The notes under the pieces are model-generated. The model did no database searches and was not told the DNA's origin. It worked only from the letters and a program-made list of their open reading frames with translations. Shown here piece after piece: positions 49,446 to 61,100 of a DNA stretch of 64,000 bases (positions within the stretch are counted from its first letter, which is position 1; each line of letters begins with the position of its first letter). Position numbers and translations under genes: made by a program. This DNA is from Liolophura sinensis. Lineage: Eukaryota; Mollusca; Polyplacophora; Chitonida; Chitonidae. The DNA lies in NCBI RefSeq assembly GCF_032854445.1, contig NC_088297.1, positions 10,748,163 to 10,812,162 of the forward strand, given 5' to 3'.

Positions 49446-50111
49446 CTAAAAAGGATAAAGCTCTCTTCGCCAGGCCATTTCGTTCCCCACAATACCGACA
49501 TGAGCTGGTACCCAGTCAAAACTCACAGTGTATACCTGCAAGTACTGGGATAGGCTTGTATGTATATATTCCGTAGCACATAGTAAGGAAACATTCGGAT
49601 TATCAGATTTTTTTCTATCCTCGTTCAGAGTAGTCGAAATATAGGGAGGTTCTAGATTCCATGTGGGGAAATCAGGAACACGGGATGACTGCAAAGCAAC
49701 ATTATCACAATCTAAAGACGAAGATATGTTCTTTGATCTCAAACTAAATGGTAACCCAGCATAACTATTTAAGTGATGCAAGTTGTCATAAAAGGAAGGT
49801 TCGAGCAAACGAGACGAAGCATTATTAACCGAACATTTGAGCCTGAAAAAGAACTTGAGGGTGCGCAGGCGCCGACGGATAGACAATGGCCATTCGTTAC
49901 AGAATACCTGTAGAACGTTAAGTGGTGTGGTGCGCATGCCTCCTGTACATATCCGCAGCGCTGCGCACTGAACAGAATCTAATTTTTCTTTAAGCGTAAT
50001 GCAAGCAGAATCATAGGCTTCACAACAATAATCAAGTTTGGTACGGATGAGAGAGCGATATAGCAGTAGTAATGATTTTTTCTCAGCCCCCCCAAGATTT
50101 GCCCGATACAC
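49446..50111 (-). pseudogene. LINE ORF2: thumb and RNase H-like fragment
   Basis: Continues from the palm in another frame, with CEAYDSACITLKEKLDSVQ (thumb) and, near its end, WVPAHVGIVGNEMA, the last RNase H block. The frame is lost directly after this motif. Confidence 0.8.
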
Positions 50112-50628
50112 ACCTCATTAAATTTACAACTTTATCACATCTTGCTATCAAATAGTCAATATGTCTACCCCAAGTAAGCCTATTATCGAATATAACCCCG
50201 AGATACTTAAAAGAAGAGGAGATTTTGATCGTCGAGTTATTAAGGGTTAGACAAACATTACCAGTATGGCGCCGTGTAAACACAACAGCTTCTGTTTTAA
50301 CAGAAGAAAACTTAAACCCCCAGTCCCGGCTCCATTTCATTATATCATCTAGACCTTGCTGAATATGCTTGACACAAGAGGCAAGGGACCTAGAGCAAAA
50401 CCACATGGATTTATCATCAGGGAAAAGCGTGCAATTTAATTTAGGGGATATGGCATTTGGTAAGTCATTTATGGCTACGTTAAATAAAGTGGGAGATAAG
50501 ACACTTCCCTGGGGAACCCCATTCTCCACCGGAACCATGCGAGAATAACTCTGTCCCACTCGAACTTTAATAAAACGTCCGGACAGGAAATCTTTTAAAA
50601 AAACCCAACATTTTCCCACCAATGCCAA
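50083..50628 (-). pseudogene. LINE ORF2: RT palm (GVPQGSVLSP, FPDD box)
   Basis: Overlaps the preceding frame after a frameshift. It contains GVPQGSVLSPTLFNVAIND and then LFPDDKSMW, where Pro replaces the usual Ala of the catalytic ADD triad, followed by FKYLGVIFD. Confidence 0.85.
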
Positions 50629-52488
50629 TATTACGCAGCTTAATTAACACCCCAGTCCTCCAAACCATATCATACGCTTTTTCTATATCGAGAAACACAG
50701 CAAGTAGATAATCTTTATATTTAAAAGAGTGTCTGATGGAGGTTTCTAAATTAACCACATGGTCAGTAGTACAACGTTTGTTTCTAAAACCGCTCTGTAC
50801 TGGACTAAGTATATTGTGTTTCTCCAAAAACCACATCAATCTAGAATTTATCATACGCTCCATGATCTTGCAGAGACAGGACGTGAGGGCTATAGGCCTG
50901 TACGAAGATGTGAACGAGGGATCCTTACCTGGTTTAGCAACGGGCACAACAATTGCCGTTTTCCATTTAGCCGGGAGTTTCATACTAGACCAAACGGCAT
51001 TGTAGAGCAATAGTAATATAGTCATACAGTGATATGGCAAATTGTACAACATGGAGTATGTAATAGTATCCTCACCCGGTGACGAATCCGAACATGAGGA
51101 TAAGGCCTGCTTTAATTCTAGTAAAGAAAAATCATTGTTAATTGGCATGTCATCAAAAAGAATATTATTAAAAGGATGCATTTCTTCAATATTTTCCTTA
51201 TGGGATATAAACTCAGGAGAATAATTGTTTGAACTGGAAACGAAAGAGAAACTGTCTACCAAAATATTGGCTTTGTCAATCTTAGTAACATAATTACTAT
51301 TATTATGAACAATAGTTGGGATGTTATTTGATTTTCTTTTACCTTTAATCGAGTTTATTTTATTCCAGACTTCTTTGGTATTTGTATTTTCAGATAAATT
51401 CGAACAGTATTGTCGCCAGTGATCTCTCTGAGCTGTTTTAATCACCCGCTGTGCAACAGCTTTAGCTCGTTTAAATAAAACAATGTCTTGGTATAGGCGA
51501 GTGCGTTTTGCACGATTTTTTAAACGTTTCCGATTTTTTATAGCATTAGAACAATCGTCGTTCCACCAAGGAACAGGTATTTTACTAGACACCTTACCTG
51601 AGGATTTTGGAATGCATTTTTGTGCAGCCACATCAATGGCATTAAGTACATTATCTGCAAAAATATCAACATCATTATTATACACATCCTGAGAAAAAGA
51701 CCTCAAACATTCTTCTTTGTATACATCCCAGTTTGCCCTTTTCACACACCATCTGGGAGGCTGGCCTACAGGATTCACATGGTGGTCTATATTACAGGTG
51801 ACTAGAACTGGTAAGTGGTCGCTAGGACAAGGGCTTATGGTATCAACGAACCAATTAAAAGACAGACCTATATCTGCTGAGCAAAGAGTAAGGTCTAAGT
51901 GAGACAGATTACCAGAATGAGGATCTACACGAGTGCCCGTCCCATCATTTAAAACACACATTTCATAATCATTAACTAGAGCAGTCATTACCCGTCCACT
52001 GAAATTCGATGTAATGCTACCCCATAAGGGTCCGTAAGCGTTAAAATCCCCACACAATATATAAGTGCTATTAATATAAGACATAAGAGTATCAAAATCT
52101 TTTCTATCAATACGACTAGAAGGATTGTATGTATTAACAACACTTGTGGGTGCACCAGACCTCGTAGCAATATTAAAAAATTGTGCCTCAATACTGTTAA
52201 AGGGAGGTAACTTTAGTTCTGAAAAGGGTAGGCCGTCTTTAGAAGCATGGCCAGGCCCCCTCTCCCGTGTGTATTCCTATCCATTCTACCTATAAAATAC
52301 CCAGGCTTTAAAAAAGTTTCTTGAAGACATATAACATGAGGAGCGGGCTTAAGATTTTGAATATAACACTTGAATTCCTCTCCATGAGCGCCAAGACCGC
52401 AAATATTCTGATGTAACATGTTAAAAGTCATTGATAAAAAAGGTAAAACAAGATAGGAATATATATTTATATTATATAAAGGATACAT
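50567..52488 (-). pseudogene. LINE ORF2: APE endonuclease and RT N-terminal part
   Basis: Endonuclease blocks LHQNICGLGAHGEEF and ICLQETFLKPG open at 52,488. After a frameshift near 52.23 kb the frame resumes (NTYNPSS, then LCGDFNAYGPLWGS, SDHLPVLVTC). RT blocks follow: YRPIALTSCLCKIMERMI, QSGFRNKRCTTDHV and FLDIEKAYDMVW (catalytic motif A). Confidence 0.85.
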
Positions 52489-52880
52489 TATAAATCTTCA
52501 TCATCCGAGGACACAGTAAATAGAATATTGTTCAGTCTTTTAAAATCAACAGCCTCAGAGCCAAGACGACTCTGAGCGATGCTAAACACTACTTGTACCA
52601 AACTCTTAGGGTCTTCGATTTCGAAGACTTTTATTAGTATTTCCGAAAAGATGGCGATAAGCCTTGTGGCCATTGTGAAAGACATATCGTCTGTCTGAGT
52701 GGGTTCACCACGTGGGGTTTGAGTAGCTATGGTCCTAAGGATTGGCTTGACGGGTGTAATCGTAATAGAATGGGGCTGTTCAGGGGGGGTATCTACTACC
52801 CTTTTCGTAATTATGAAAATCCTAGATTCGGAAGCTTCCAATCCGAAATGTTGAACATCATGGCAGACTTTAAGAACCAC
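52488..52880 (-). pseudogene. LINE ORF1 C-terminal fragment (probable)
   Basis: 130 codons just upstream of the endonuclease start, ending SSDDEDL at the junction with ORF2. Assigned by position; no zinc knuckle or other motif was recognised. Confidence 0.45.
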
Positions 52881-53034
52881 GATGGAGTGACGTGAATCAT
52901 TTCGATCGGAAATAAATATCTAAAAAGCTTCTAACCGACCATAGAAACTCCAGCAGTATATACATGTTCCATAAATTATGAGTTTTAAACCAACATAACA
53001 GAATTTTGTAAGAATCGGTCACTGAAATTTTGAC

Positions 53035-53056
53035 TGTTGTTGTTGTTGTTGTTGTT
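53035..53056. repeat. (GTT)n microsatellite
   Basis: About seven GTT units downstream of the LINE region. Confidence 0.85.
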
Positions 53057-53514
53057 ATCAATCGTCAACAACACATACCTTTATCAAAAATAACCCCATG
53101 AATCTCTTATTTCATTTTCGTTAACAATAATATGTTAGACATGCATAAGAGGCGTAGGAATATTCACAGTTCAATGTCCAAAAAAACATCTGTAGGCCTC
53201 ATGCTCGATGGTGGTGATTGCTTGTCTCAGACTCGATCAGCAGATACGAGAGTTCCTCTGAATGCTCACGCTGTAATATGCCAGTTTTAGAACTTAACAG
53301 CAGAGGTGCGGTTAAGTCGAAGACGACAGTTATTTATTGATATTTTTACCCATTTTCACATTGTCGTTGTTGTAGAGCATGTATTTTATGTGAAATACTC
53401 AGTACATTCAAGTAATAACAATTACACTACCATTGTAACAACAGACAACCACATTACTTTCAGGTAACACCAGTCAATCTGATATGAATAACAGATTGTC
53501 CATAAGTTTTCATC

Positions 53515-53668
53515 ACAGTATGCTCTCAGGGTTGAGCGCCAAGCGAGACAGCAACAAGTACTATTTTTGGGGTCTTGGGTATGACCCGGCACGGATTTGA
53601 TTCCAGGGTCTCCCGACTTCGAGGAGGACCGCTCTAACCATTACGCCACCGAAGCGGTCTTCACCATT
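53515..53668 (-). mobile_element. SINE-D 5' half with a well-preserved tRNA-like head
   Basis: Minus strand: GGTGGCGTAATGGTTAGAGC (A box) and GGAATCAAATCC (B box), 40-50 bp apart, then GGGTCATACCCAAGACC and the GCTTGGCGCTCAACCCTGAG body. Confidence 0.75.
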
Positions 53669-54751
53669 CCATGAATGGGGACGCCAACCAAGTTAGATCA
53701 TATCATCACACAGTCTGATTATGATACATTGCAAATGTGACACCTAATTCTGTCTGCATGAGACACTTTACCGAATGTGACAGTGCCATTCTGCTAAATT
53801 CAGGTCACGCAATGGAGCAAAACTAGATACACATCATACTGGCTTACGCCCGCTTTCAAGAGAGCAAAATGTTGGCTATCAACACTTAAAAGATGCGAGG
53901 CAGGAATTGCTCTTCTGTCAACAAGCTTTTCTGTAGATCACGGTTATGTGGGTTTTAGGTCATGAACTGTTTTGCTGTCACTAAGTGCTTTTGGAGATTT
54001 GAATTATTAGCGGTAGTATATCTGTGTCAATTTTGTGTACAAACCCAGTATTTGCCAGTGTTTATTGACATTGTCACCTAGCCATTTGAAAATCTACAAA
54101 AAAAAAAAAACGTTTGATGTATGTTGAAATTGTCACTAGCCCCTTTTGGGGATCTGAAAAATGAAGGTTTTGTGTACGAACCAAGCAGCATGTTGAAACA
54201 GTCACTAGATACTTTTGGAGATCTGAAGAATGTAAGTTTCGTGAAGCCGAAGGAAGTGAGCATGGAAAAGACGTTATCATTGCCGTATTTGCAAACGCAA
54301 ACTTTTGGACCCTCGGCATTCTGTTTCTTGGGTCTTAAACCAATTAAGCATAAAATAGACCCATTCCTTTATAGTTATAGGCCTATAGGTATTCGGTCTG
54401 AGAATTAAAGTCTTAAAGAACCAGTTAACCACTCAGCGTTCCTTGCGAAGATTTAATAGCTCTCCGAATAATGTCCACCCTGAATCGCACCCAGCATCAC
54501 AAAGACTGCGTTCAGCTCCACTTTGATATTTTTCTTAGATCCTAATCGAAAGCAAAAATCTTCCTTGAGAAACTAGGGAGATAAAGACTGAATTACTTCG
54601 TTTTAAAATATATTTGAAGTTTTTACGCTAAAATGTAATAGTTAGGAAACAATCATCCAGTGATAATCTGACGATACACTCTCAAAAATACACCAAGTCA
54701 TAACAAAAACTCTAACACTCTGTGCATGCAAAAGGAAAATATATGTAGATC

Positions 54752-54757
54752 TTTATT
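54752..54757 (-). promoter_or_regulatory. Candidate polyadenylation signal (AATAAA on minus) for the MOXD-like gene
   Basis: TTTATT on the plus strand, about 110 bp beyond the stop codon. Confidence 0.45.
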
Positions 54758-54868
54758 GTACGTTACGATACATCGGATGTTCCAAGTAAATTAGAAAATA
54801 CACAAAGTGTAAACTTTTAACAAAAATATATTGTCGTTGAGTCATATTACGCGTGATATAAAAGTCAC

Positions 54869-55174
54869 TCAAAAGTATGCAAACAAAGCGATGAAGCTAA
54901 GGGCCCAGAAGAGCTCCGACAGGTGTGGGCGCAAACACCCACTTGTACAGGTTTCTCCTGTTGGCAGAGTAGACGTCTTCGAAATTGACCTGACGTTTCC
55001 ATCAATCTGAAAATTATAAGACATATGAGGTTTCAAATGCCTTGTAATAGACTGGATATGTAAGTTATACGTTCCTTTCAGCTGCTGTTCACTGCGCGCA
55101 GTAGTCATGGTCATCCAATCTGGTTCTAAGTACTTTCCCACATAACGACAGCCGCTTTTGTCCAGCCATGGCCG
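54869..55174 (-). CDS. MOXD1: MOXD-like last exon with hydrophobic C-terminus
   Basis: Open frame RPWLDKSGCRYVGKYLEPDW... ending with LSELFWALSFIALFAYF and a stop. The acceptor (gtaaaag) has a weak pyrimidine tract but is in the right phase. A further small exon between 55,174 and 56,628 cannot be excluded. Confidence 0.7.
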   Translation of the reverse strand, partial: RPWLDKSGCRYVGKYLEPDWMTMTTARSEQQLKGTYNLHIQSITRHLKPHMSYNFQIDGNVRSISKTSTLPTGETCTSGCLRPHLSELFWALSFIALFAYF

Positions 55175-58100
55175 CTTTTACGAAGAACTTGTCGGTGTTT
55201 AACCAATCACATGTACCTGTTCAAAAGCGGACGGCCTCGTCAGGAAATTGGCTTGCACTACTTTTGCGACGTATGTTCTCTACGTATTGCGTTTGGGCAG
55301 AATAAACGGAACGTAAGATGTACAAAATCTACCGCTGTGCAGCATAGATGAAGAACAGTATGCCGTTAGCTGAAGTGTTTTGTCGGAGATGGGTTATAAA
55401 TCTTACGTTTGTATTTCTTTGTAATGTAGGTAATGTTTTAGACGATCTGCATTTGTCTGTCTCTGTGTGTCTCTCTGACAATGAAAAACGTTATAGTCTG
55501 ATTTATTTATTTATTTTATTTTAACTGTTACATTTAAGATTATTGCATTTAGTGTGCTTGCTTTCTAATCTTTTTGATGTATTTTGACTTAAGGTTTTGT
55601 TTTATGAAAAACAATCAATTTGATCATAAACCAATGAATCAGTGGATAAACTTTCTATTTATTTATTTGATTGATGTTTTACGCCGTACTGAAGAATATT
55701 TCGCTTATACGACGGCGGCCTGCATTATGGTGGGAGGAAACCGGGAAGAGCCCGGGGGAAACCTACGACCATCCGCGGGTTAGGTTGATTTGAATGAAAG
55801 GTGGTGCGCTGTTTGACCTTGAACCAAGCACCAATCTGCTAAATCTTGGTTGTATCCACATCGATGAAATTTTTAAACGATTCATAACAACAACCTGTCT
55901 GTCAGACTTTGCGCACTTCGTGATCCATATCCATGATTTTTAACGATTCTTCACAAAATGTAAGATACTCGTCAAATCTTTATGGAAAGGGCTACCCAGG
56001 GTACAAGGACTAGTCCATTACATTTGGGGGTGATCCAGGTCAGGTCCTAGGTTCAGGATATTTCCATACGATTTTTCGTCGTTGCAAGATACAACAAACA
56101 TGCAGAGTATTGCCCTTTTGGCTGTAGTGGTAGTTTTGTACATTCAACTGCAGCGAAAGTTTGCGCTCTCGGTGTGATTTTTGTTGTTGTTGTCGGTGGT
56201 AGTGGTAATGATGATCCTTATGGTGATGGATATCGTTATAAGTATAACAACAGCTATTATTATTATTATTGTTATTATTATTATTATTATTATTATTAAC
56301 ATCATTATTATGATGTGGATATGTGACTATGTTGGCTATTATTACTACTATAAAAATGAATAATAAGGGTGGCCGAAGGGGTTAGCACGCCAGCACGGCG
56401 CAATGACACAGGAGCCTTGCACCAATGCAATCGCTGTAAGTTGAAGGCCAGCTGATGCTGGCTTCCTCTCCGGCGGTACGTGGAAAGGACTTCAGCAACC
56501 TGCGGATGGTTGTGGGTTTTACCCGGGCTCTGCCCGGCTTCCTCCAACCGTAATGCCGGCCGCCGTGGTAGAAGTGTAATATTCTTGAGTAAAACACGAA
56601 TCAAATAAATAAAAAATAGCAATTTACCGGATAGTTGTATAAACCGTAAGAACATTCAACAAAGAAGCCATCAACGCCATCTTTCTCGGCCCACTGTTGG
56701 AAAGCTTCTCGCACAGAATCATTCTTCCAGTCGACGTTGTTACGGAGAATGTCGTGAAGACCCTTCCCGGCATGCTCCGGAGGAGCAGTCACTGTATACT
56801 GGGGACTGAAAATTTATCAAACAGCAAAAAAGTGAGGAAGTATGTATGGAAATTGTATTATCGTGTTTGTCTTTTAGGCCCAGTTGTTCAAAAGTGTATC
56901 AGCAGTTAAGCACGGTATTAACTTAAGTCAGGACTAAAGGGTCATTAGTTTTAGATTAAGACAAGGCTAGTATTAAGCTTTAAGCCTGGCTTCACTTTCA
57001 ACACACTTTTGAACAACCGACCCTTGATTTTTAGTGACGCCCAGGAGCATGGATAACCACCTGAGACAGCGTGCTCAAATACCATTGGCTAGTTTTATCA
57101 TACTGTAGCATGAAGTACTTTATGTTGACACTTAGGCACAAGGATAAATACTGTAAATTGGGCGTGCTCAAAAAACTGGCCAGTTTTCAAAATAAATGTG
57201 ATCAAACGCACGCTGACATTCTCGATAGGTACTCGCACAAGTGATCAAAATCCAAAATAAATTTGACCAAACATGGTGACGTCCTCGATCGGGGATAACT
57301 ACACCTCTGTAGGCGTGCTAAATAAAAACATATCATTTCCATCTATATTTTAACGAACATTATGGAGACGTCCTCGATCGAGACAAGATACAAATATGTG
57401 GGCGTGCCCAGAAAGAAACCCGGATTGATTCTTGCGCACCGTATCGCAACGCCCCGGAACGAGGATAGGCGTTGTAAAGTAAGCCTGCTCATATAATTGG
57501 CCAGTTTCTACAATACATTTGATTGACGCCGTATCGAGGATACCTACATCTCGGTGGGTGTGTTCAGACAGAATGTTATTTCCATCATTAATTTAATTAA
57601 TGCTACCAAATGGAGACAACGATGTGTGTGCGTTCTCAGTAAGAAATACAGTTCGATCGTGGTTTTAATGTTTACAGTCGAGACAATCTAGAGACGTGTG
57701 GGCGTGTTCAGAAAGACATAAATTTGATAGTGATTTTGACGTACTTTATGGTAACGCCCAGGAACGAGGATAGGTACTGTGGAGTGGGCGTGCTCTGGCA
57801 GTTGGCCAGTTTTATCTTGGGATAGTACATCAGAAACCCCAGGCACATCTCTTGCCGTGTTGACAAACCACCCTGTGGGAGAGAAACGATATAGGCATTG
57901 CTTATTTAGATTGTTAAGCAGAGGTGAAACCCATCAACGCCATAACCCCCCGCTCCCTCCGCTCAGCTTGATCGGCCTCTATGTAGTGGTAATGCTTGAT
58001 TGATTGAATGACTAATTATTTTAAGCCTCAATATTTTTTAGTTTTACCATAACGGTCATTTTTAAAGGATAAGGGGCATTAGGTGCCCAGGCCGGATAAA

Positions 58101-61100
58101 GCTACACATTATTGACAAGTTACTGACAAAATTTCGTCAGTGTGAACAGTTAAACATGGTTTTCTAAACTAGTGATTCTTATAAGATTAAGTCAGTATTG
58201 ATTTACTTCTTCATATACTTCATTGTTTTGTAAAACATCGTTCATTTAAGTCTACTTCATTGTTGTGTTACTCCATACCGGTTAGTTTTATGGGCAGAGG
58301 AAAACACATTTGGAGTACTAGGCCTAAACCTTACAAGCTTTTTCACGTCTGACCACGATTTCTAAAAGACTAGTAGTCGTTAGCTAGTGTAAAAGCTGTC
58401 ACTATCTGCACCGTTAACTGCTTATGGTAGCCAAGATCAAATACAGAAATTTCATTTAAAAAAGTAATCTCTGGAATACGAGAATAAAATGTACTTACAA
58501 GAGTGATGTTCTTCCGGTCTGTGCTCCTGTAGTCACATTCCGTGATGAAGTGATCCCCCTAGTAAAGAAACGGAAACCAGACCATTGTTTGCGTTAGTCA
58601 GATATATCATGAGGCTCAATAATAGAAAGTTCATCCTTACGTGGGAAGGTCTGTCAGCATCCTGCGGATGGTCGTCGGTTTTCCCCGGGCTCTGCCCGGT
58701 TTCCACCCACTATAATGTTGGCCGCCGTAGTATAAGTGAAATATTCTTCAGTACGGTGTAAAACACCAATCAAATAAATAAAAAGAAAGTTTATCCACTG
58801 ATTCATTGGTTTTATGATCAAATTGATTGTTTTTCATAAAACAAAACCTTAAGTCAAAATACATCAAAAAGATTAGAAAGCAAGCACACTAAATGCAGTA
58901 ATCTTCAATGTAACGGTTAGTTTGTAAACAAAGCCAATTCGTCCTATTCATGTGGGTGATTGCTTTTGCAACTCTAATTCCTTTCAGCAGTATTATTGGC
59001 TGAATTTATACCAAAGAACTAAGAAATTATATGTGTTTTAAACAGTCTCCTTACGTTCCAAAGAGTCACCTTTAACCTCACAAGGCAAAACTTGTTTCCA
59101 TAAAACCTGAACTATTTAAACAGGCTCTTTTCAATTCTCAATCAGGCCAGCTTTAAAACAGCTATCGGTTTTGGGGACCTAATGTGCTTATATGATACAT
59201 GTGCATTTGTTGGTTGGAAGTCCTTATATCAGACATGCGCATTGTCGACCGGAAGTTCCTTGGGCCTGTATGAGGCATGATTAGTGATCAAATACACAGT
59301 TTTTTGCCTCAAGCCTTACAAAACGGTGGACAATAGCCTGGCACCACGAGTACGCTCTTAAAAGGACACACCACTGGCGTTGATTGGCGGAGAGAAGGTT
59401 TCCCGTGTTAAACCCACAGCTTTGGTCACGCTTGAATAAATATGCCATGCCTAAAATTCAGTTCATAGCTTGGACTTGCCTATATTTCATACCAACCAAT
59501 CAGAATCAATTCTGCATTCCCGTACAACACAAATGTGACTAGGTCTTCGTTATCTACTAGTATGAGATGAAAATACACTACATGTTAAAAATTTATACGT
59601 CAGTGCCAAATAGTTGAATATGTTATCTACGCTGTCTAATGATTGTCTGCAAGTTGCCATATTATGTTACCATTTATCAAATGTTAATTGGATACATTAT
59701 ACAATGCTATTTTACAACACTTTCTCAACATTTTGTAAAGTGCTGAATTTCCAACAATTAGGAAAGCTTTAACCAAGCATTATAAATACTTTGCCTCATG
59801 GGTCACTGCCAAAATAGTGGATTTCACATTATTAAAATTATATAGGCTATAACATTTCCGATTTAACGGAGTGATATCCACAGTTTTCAGTTTTCATCAC
59901 ATTACCGGCAATACATCGATTTCTTTTCCCATGATTCTTGTGTACTGGTAGTTGAAGTCGTAGTTGTTGTCTTCCGCCACAAGTTGCTGGTAAGCGCCCT
60001 GCCGGAAATGACGTACGCGCATGGCATGTCCCAGCAAATGAGAGTGTAGCATGGTCCCAAACACTTTGACACCTTCAGGTCGGCCTTTTAGCGCCTATTG
60101 AGTCAATAGTTATACAAATAAAATATGCTTCAAAAAAATAAAATAAAATAAAAAATAAAATAAAGAAATATATACATAATTTTCACAAATGAGAAAATCA
60201 CACAAAAGGATACAGGTTCTGGTTTCGAATCCGTGATGAATTTACAATAGCATCATAGAGAACACAGGCTGATGTGTTCGAATCATAAGGTTGAATCGTC
60301 TGCGGCTTTACCTCAGAACTATGTTCCGGTACATAGAGACTTGCGGTGCTAGGCAACTTTCTCCGCCCACGCATCTAACTGTTATCATCAAAGTTCAATA
60401 TTCTCAAGTGAGAAAAAAACATTATATTTCAAAGACCTTTTAGCAACATTGCTTCTAGTTTTGGAGGCGATCCTACAAAACCATTTCTGACTTTTAAACT
60501 ATAACAATTCATTTGTTAGTTCATTTCACTTGAATTTTAAACTGTACTCAAGAATACTTCACATATACGACGGCGGTCAGGATTGTGGCGAGAGGAAACC
60601 GGGCAGACGCAGCGGGAAACTCAGGACAATATGCAGTTTGCTGGAAGACATTCCCTGGTGCGACTTGAGCGGAAACGATGCTTGAAGGATGATACTAGAG
60701 CCTAGTTTTGGGCCCTAGAAATTGACATGTTGACAACGTGATAAATGCTTAGTTATTTTAAGAGAAGTCTGTCAATATTTCAACTTTTTCTTTTAATCTC
60801 CCCTCTCTTGTTCCAACAACTTATGGGCTCTTGCACCGTTTACTGTCACTGCTCTACATCTGTTGTTTGACTGGTGAAGGACTCCTGTTACAGGCTATGC
60901 AAATTATAAATTATAACAAAAAGATATATGTTCTGTTTTCGTCACAGATTAAGTGACAAAGTTTCAACACTGATGTTTGTTGGGTTAGTTACTAACCTGC
61001 TCCAAGCATTCTGGAAAGCACTGACCGACAGTCCGGAAACTTTCGGCAAATGGCGGAATGATATGACCTGGTCCCACAACTTCACCAACCTCAAAAATAC

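Larger units (their letters stand above)
48983..52930 (-). mobile_element. Decayed LINE (endonuclease, RT, RNase H remnant)
   Basis: Minus-strand order: possible ORF1 end, then an APE-type endonuclease, reverse transcriptase, an RNase H-like piece (FDWVPAHVGIVGNE) and a C-terminal region with a CDIC...H...C cluster. The RNase H places it with I/Nimb/R1-type LINEs rather than CR1 or RTE. At least four frameshifts separate the pieces (near 52.23, 50.6, 50.1 and 49.4 kb), and the RT active-site box reads FPDD instead of F/YADD, so it is inactive. Boundaries and target-site duplication were not found. The A-rich run at 48,938-48,974 is T-rich on the element strand, so it is not its poly(A) tail. 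Confidence 0.85.
52931..54868. other. Intergenic stretch between the LINE and the MOXD-like gene
   Basis: Holds a (GTT)n tract, a SINE-D and a twofold short duplication near 54,120-54,250 (CTTTTGGGGATCTGAAAAAT / CTTTTGGAGATCTGAAGAAT). No coding evidence. Confidence 0.5.

Noticed and set aside
53590-53668. Functional tRNA gene on the minus strand
   Set aside because: A and B boxes are present, but no cloverleaf could be closed and the sequence continues into the SINE-D body.
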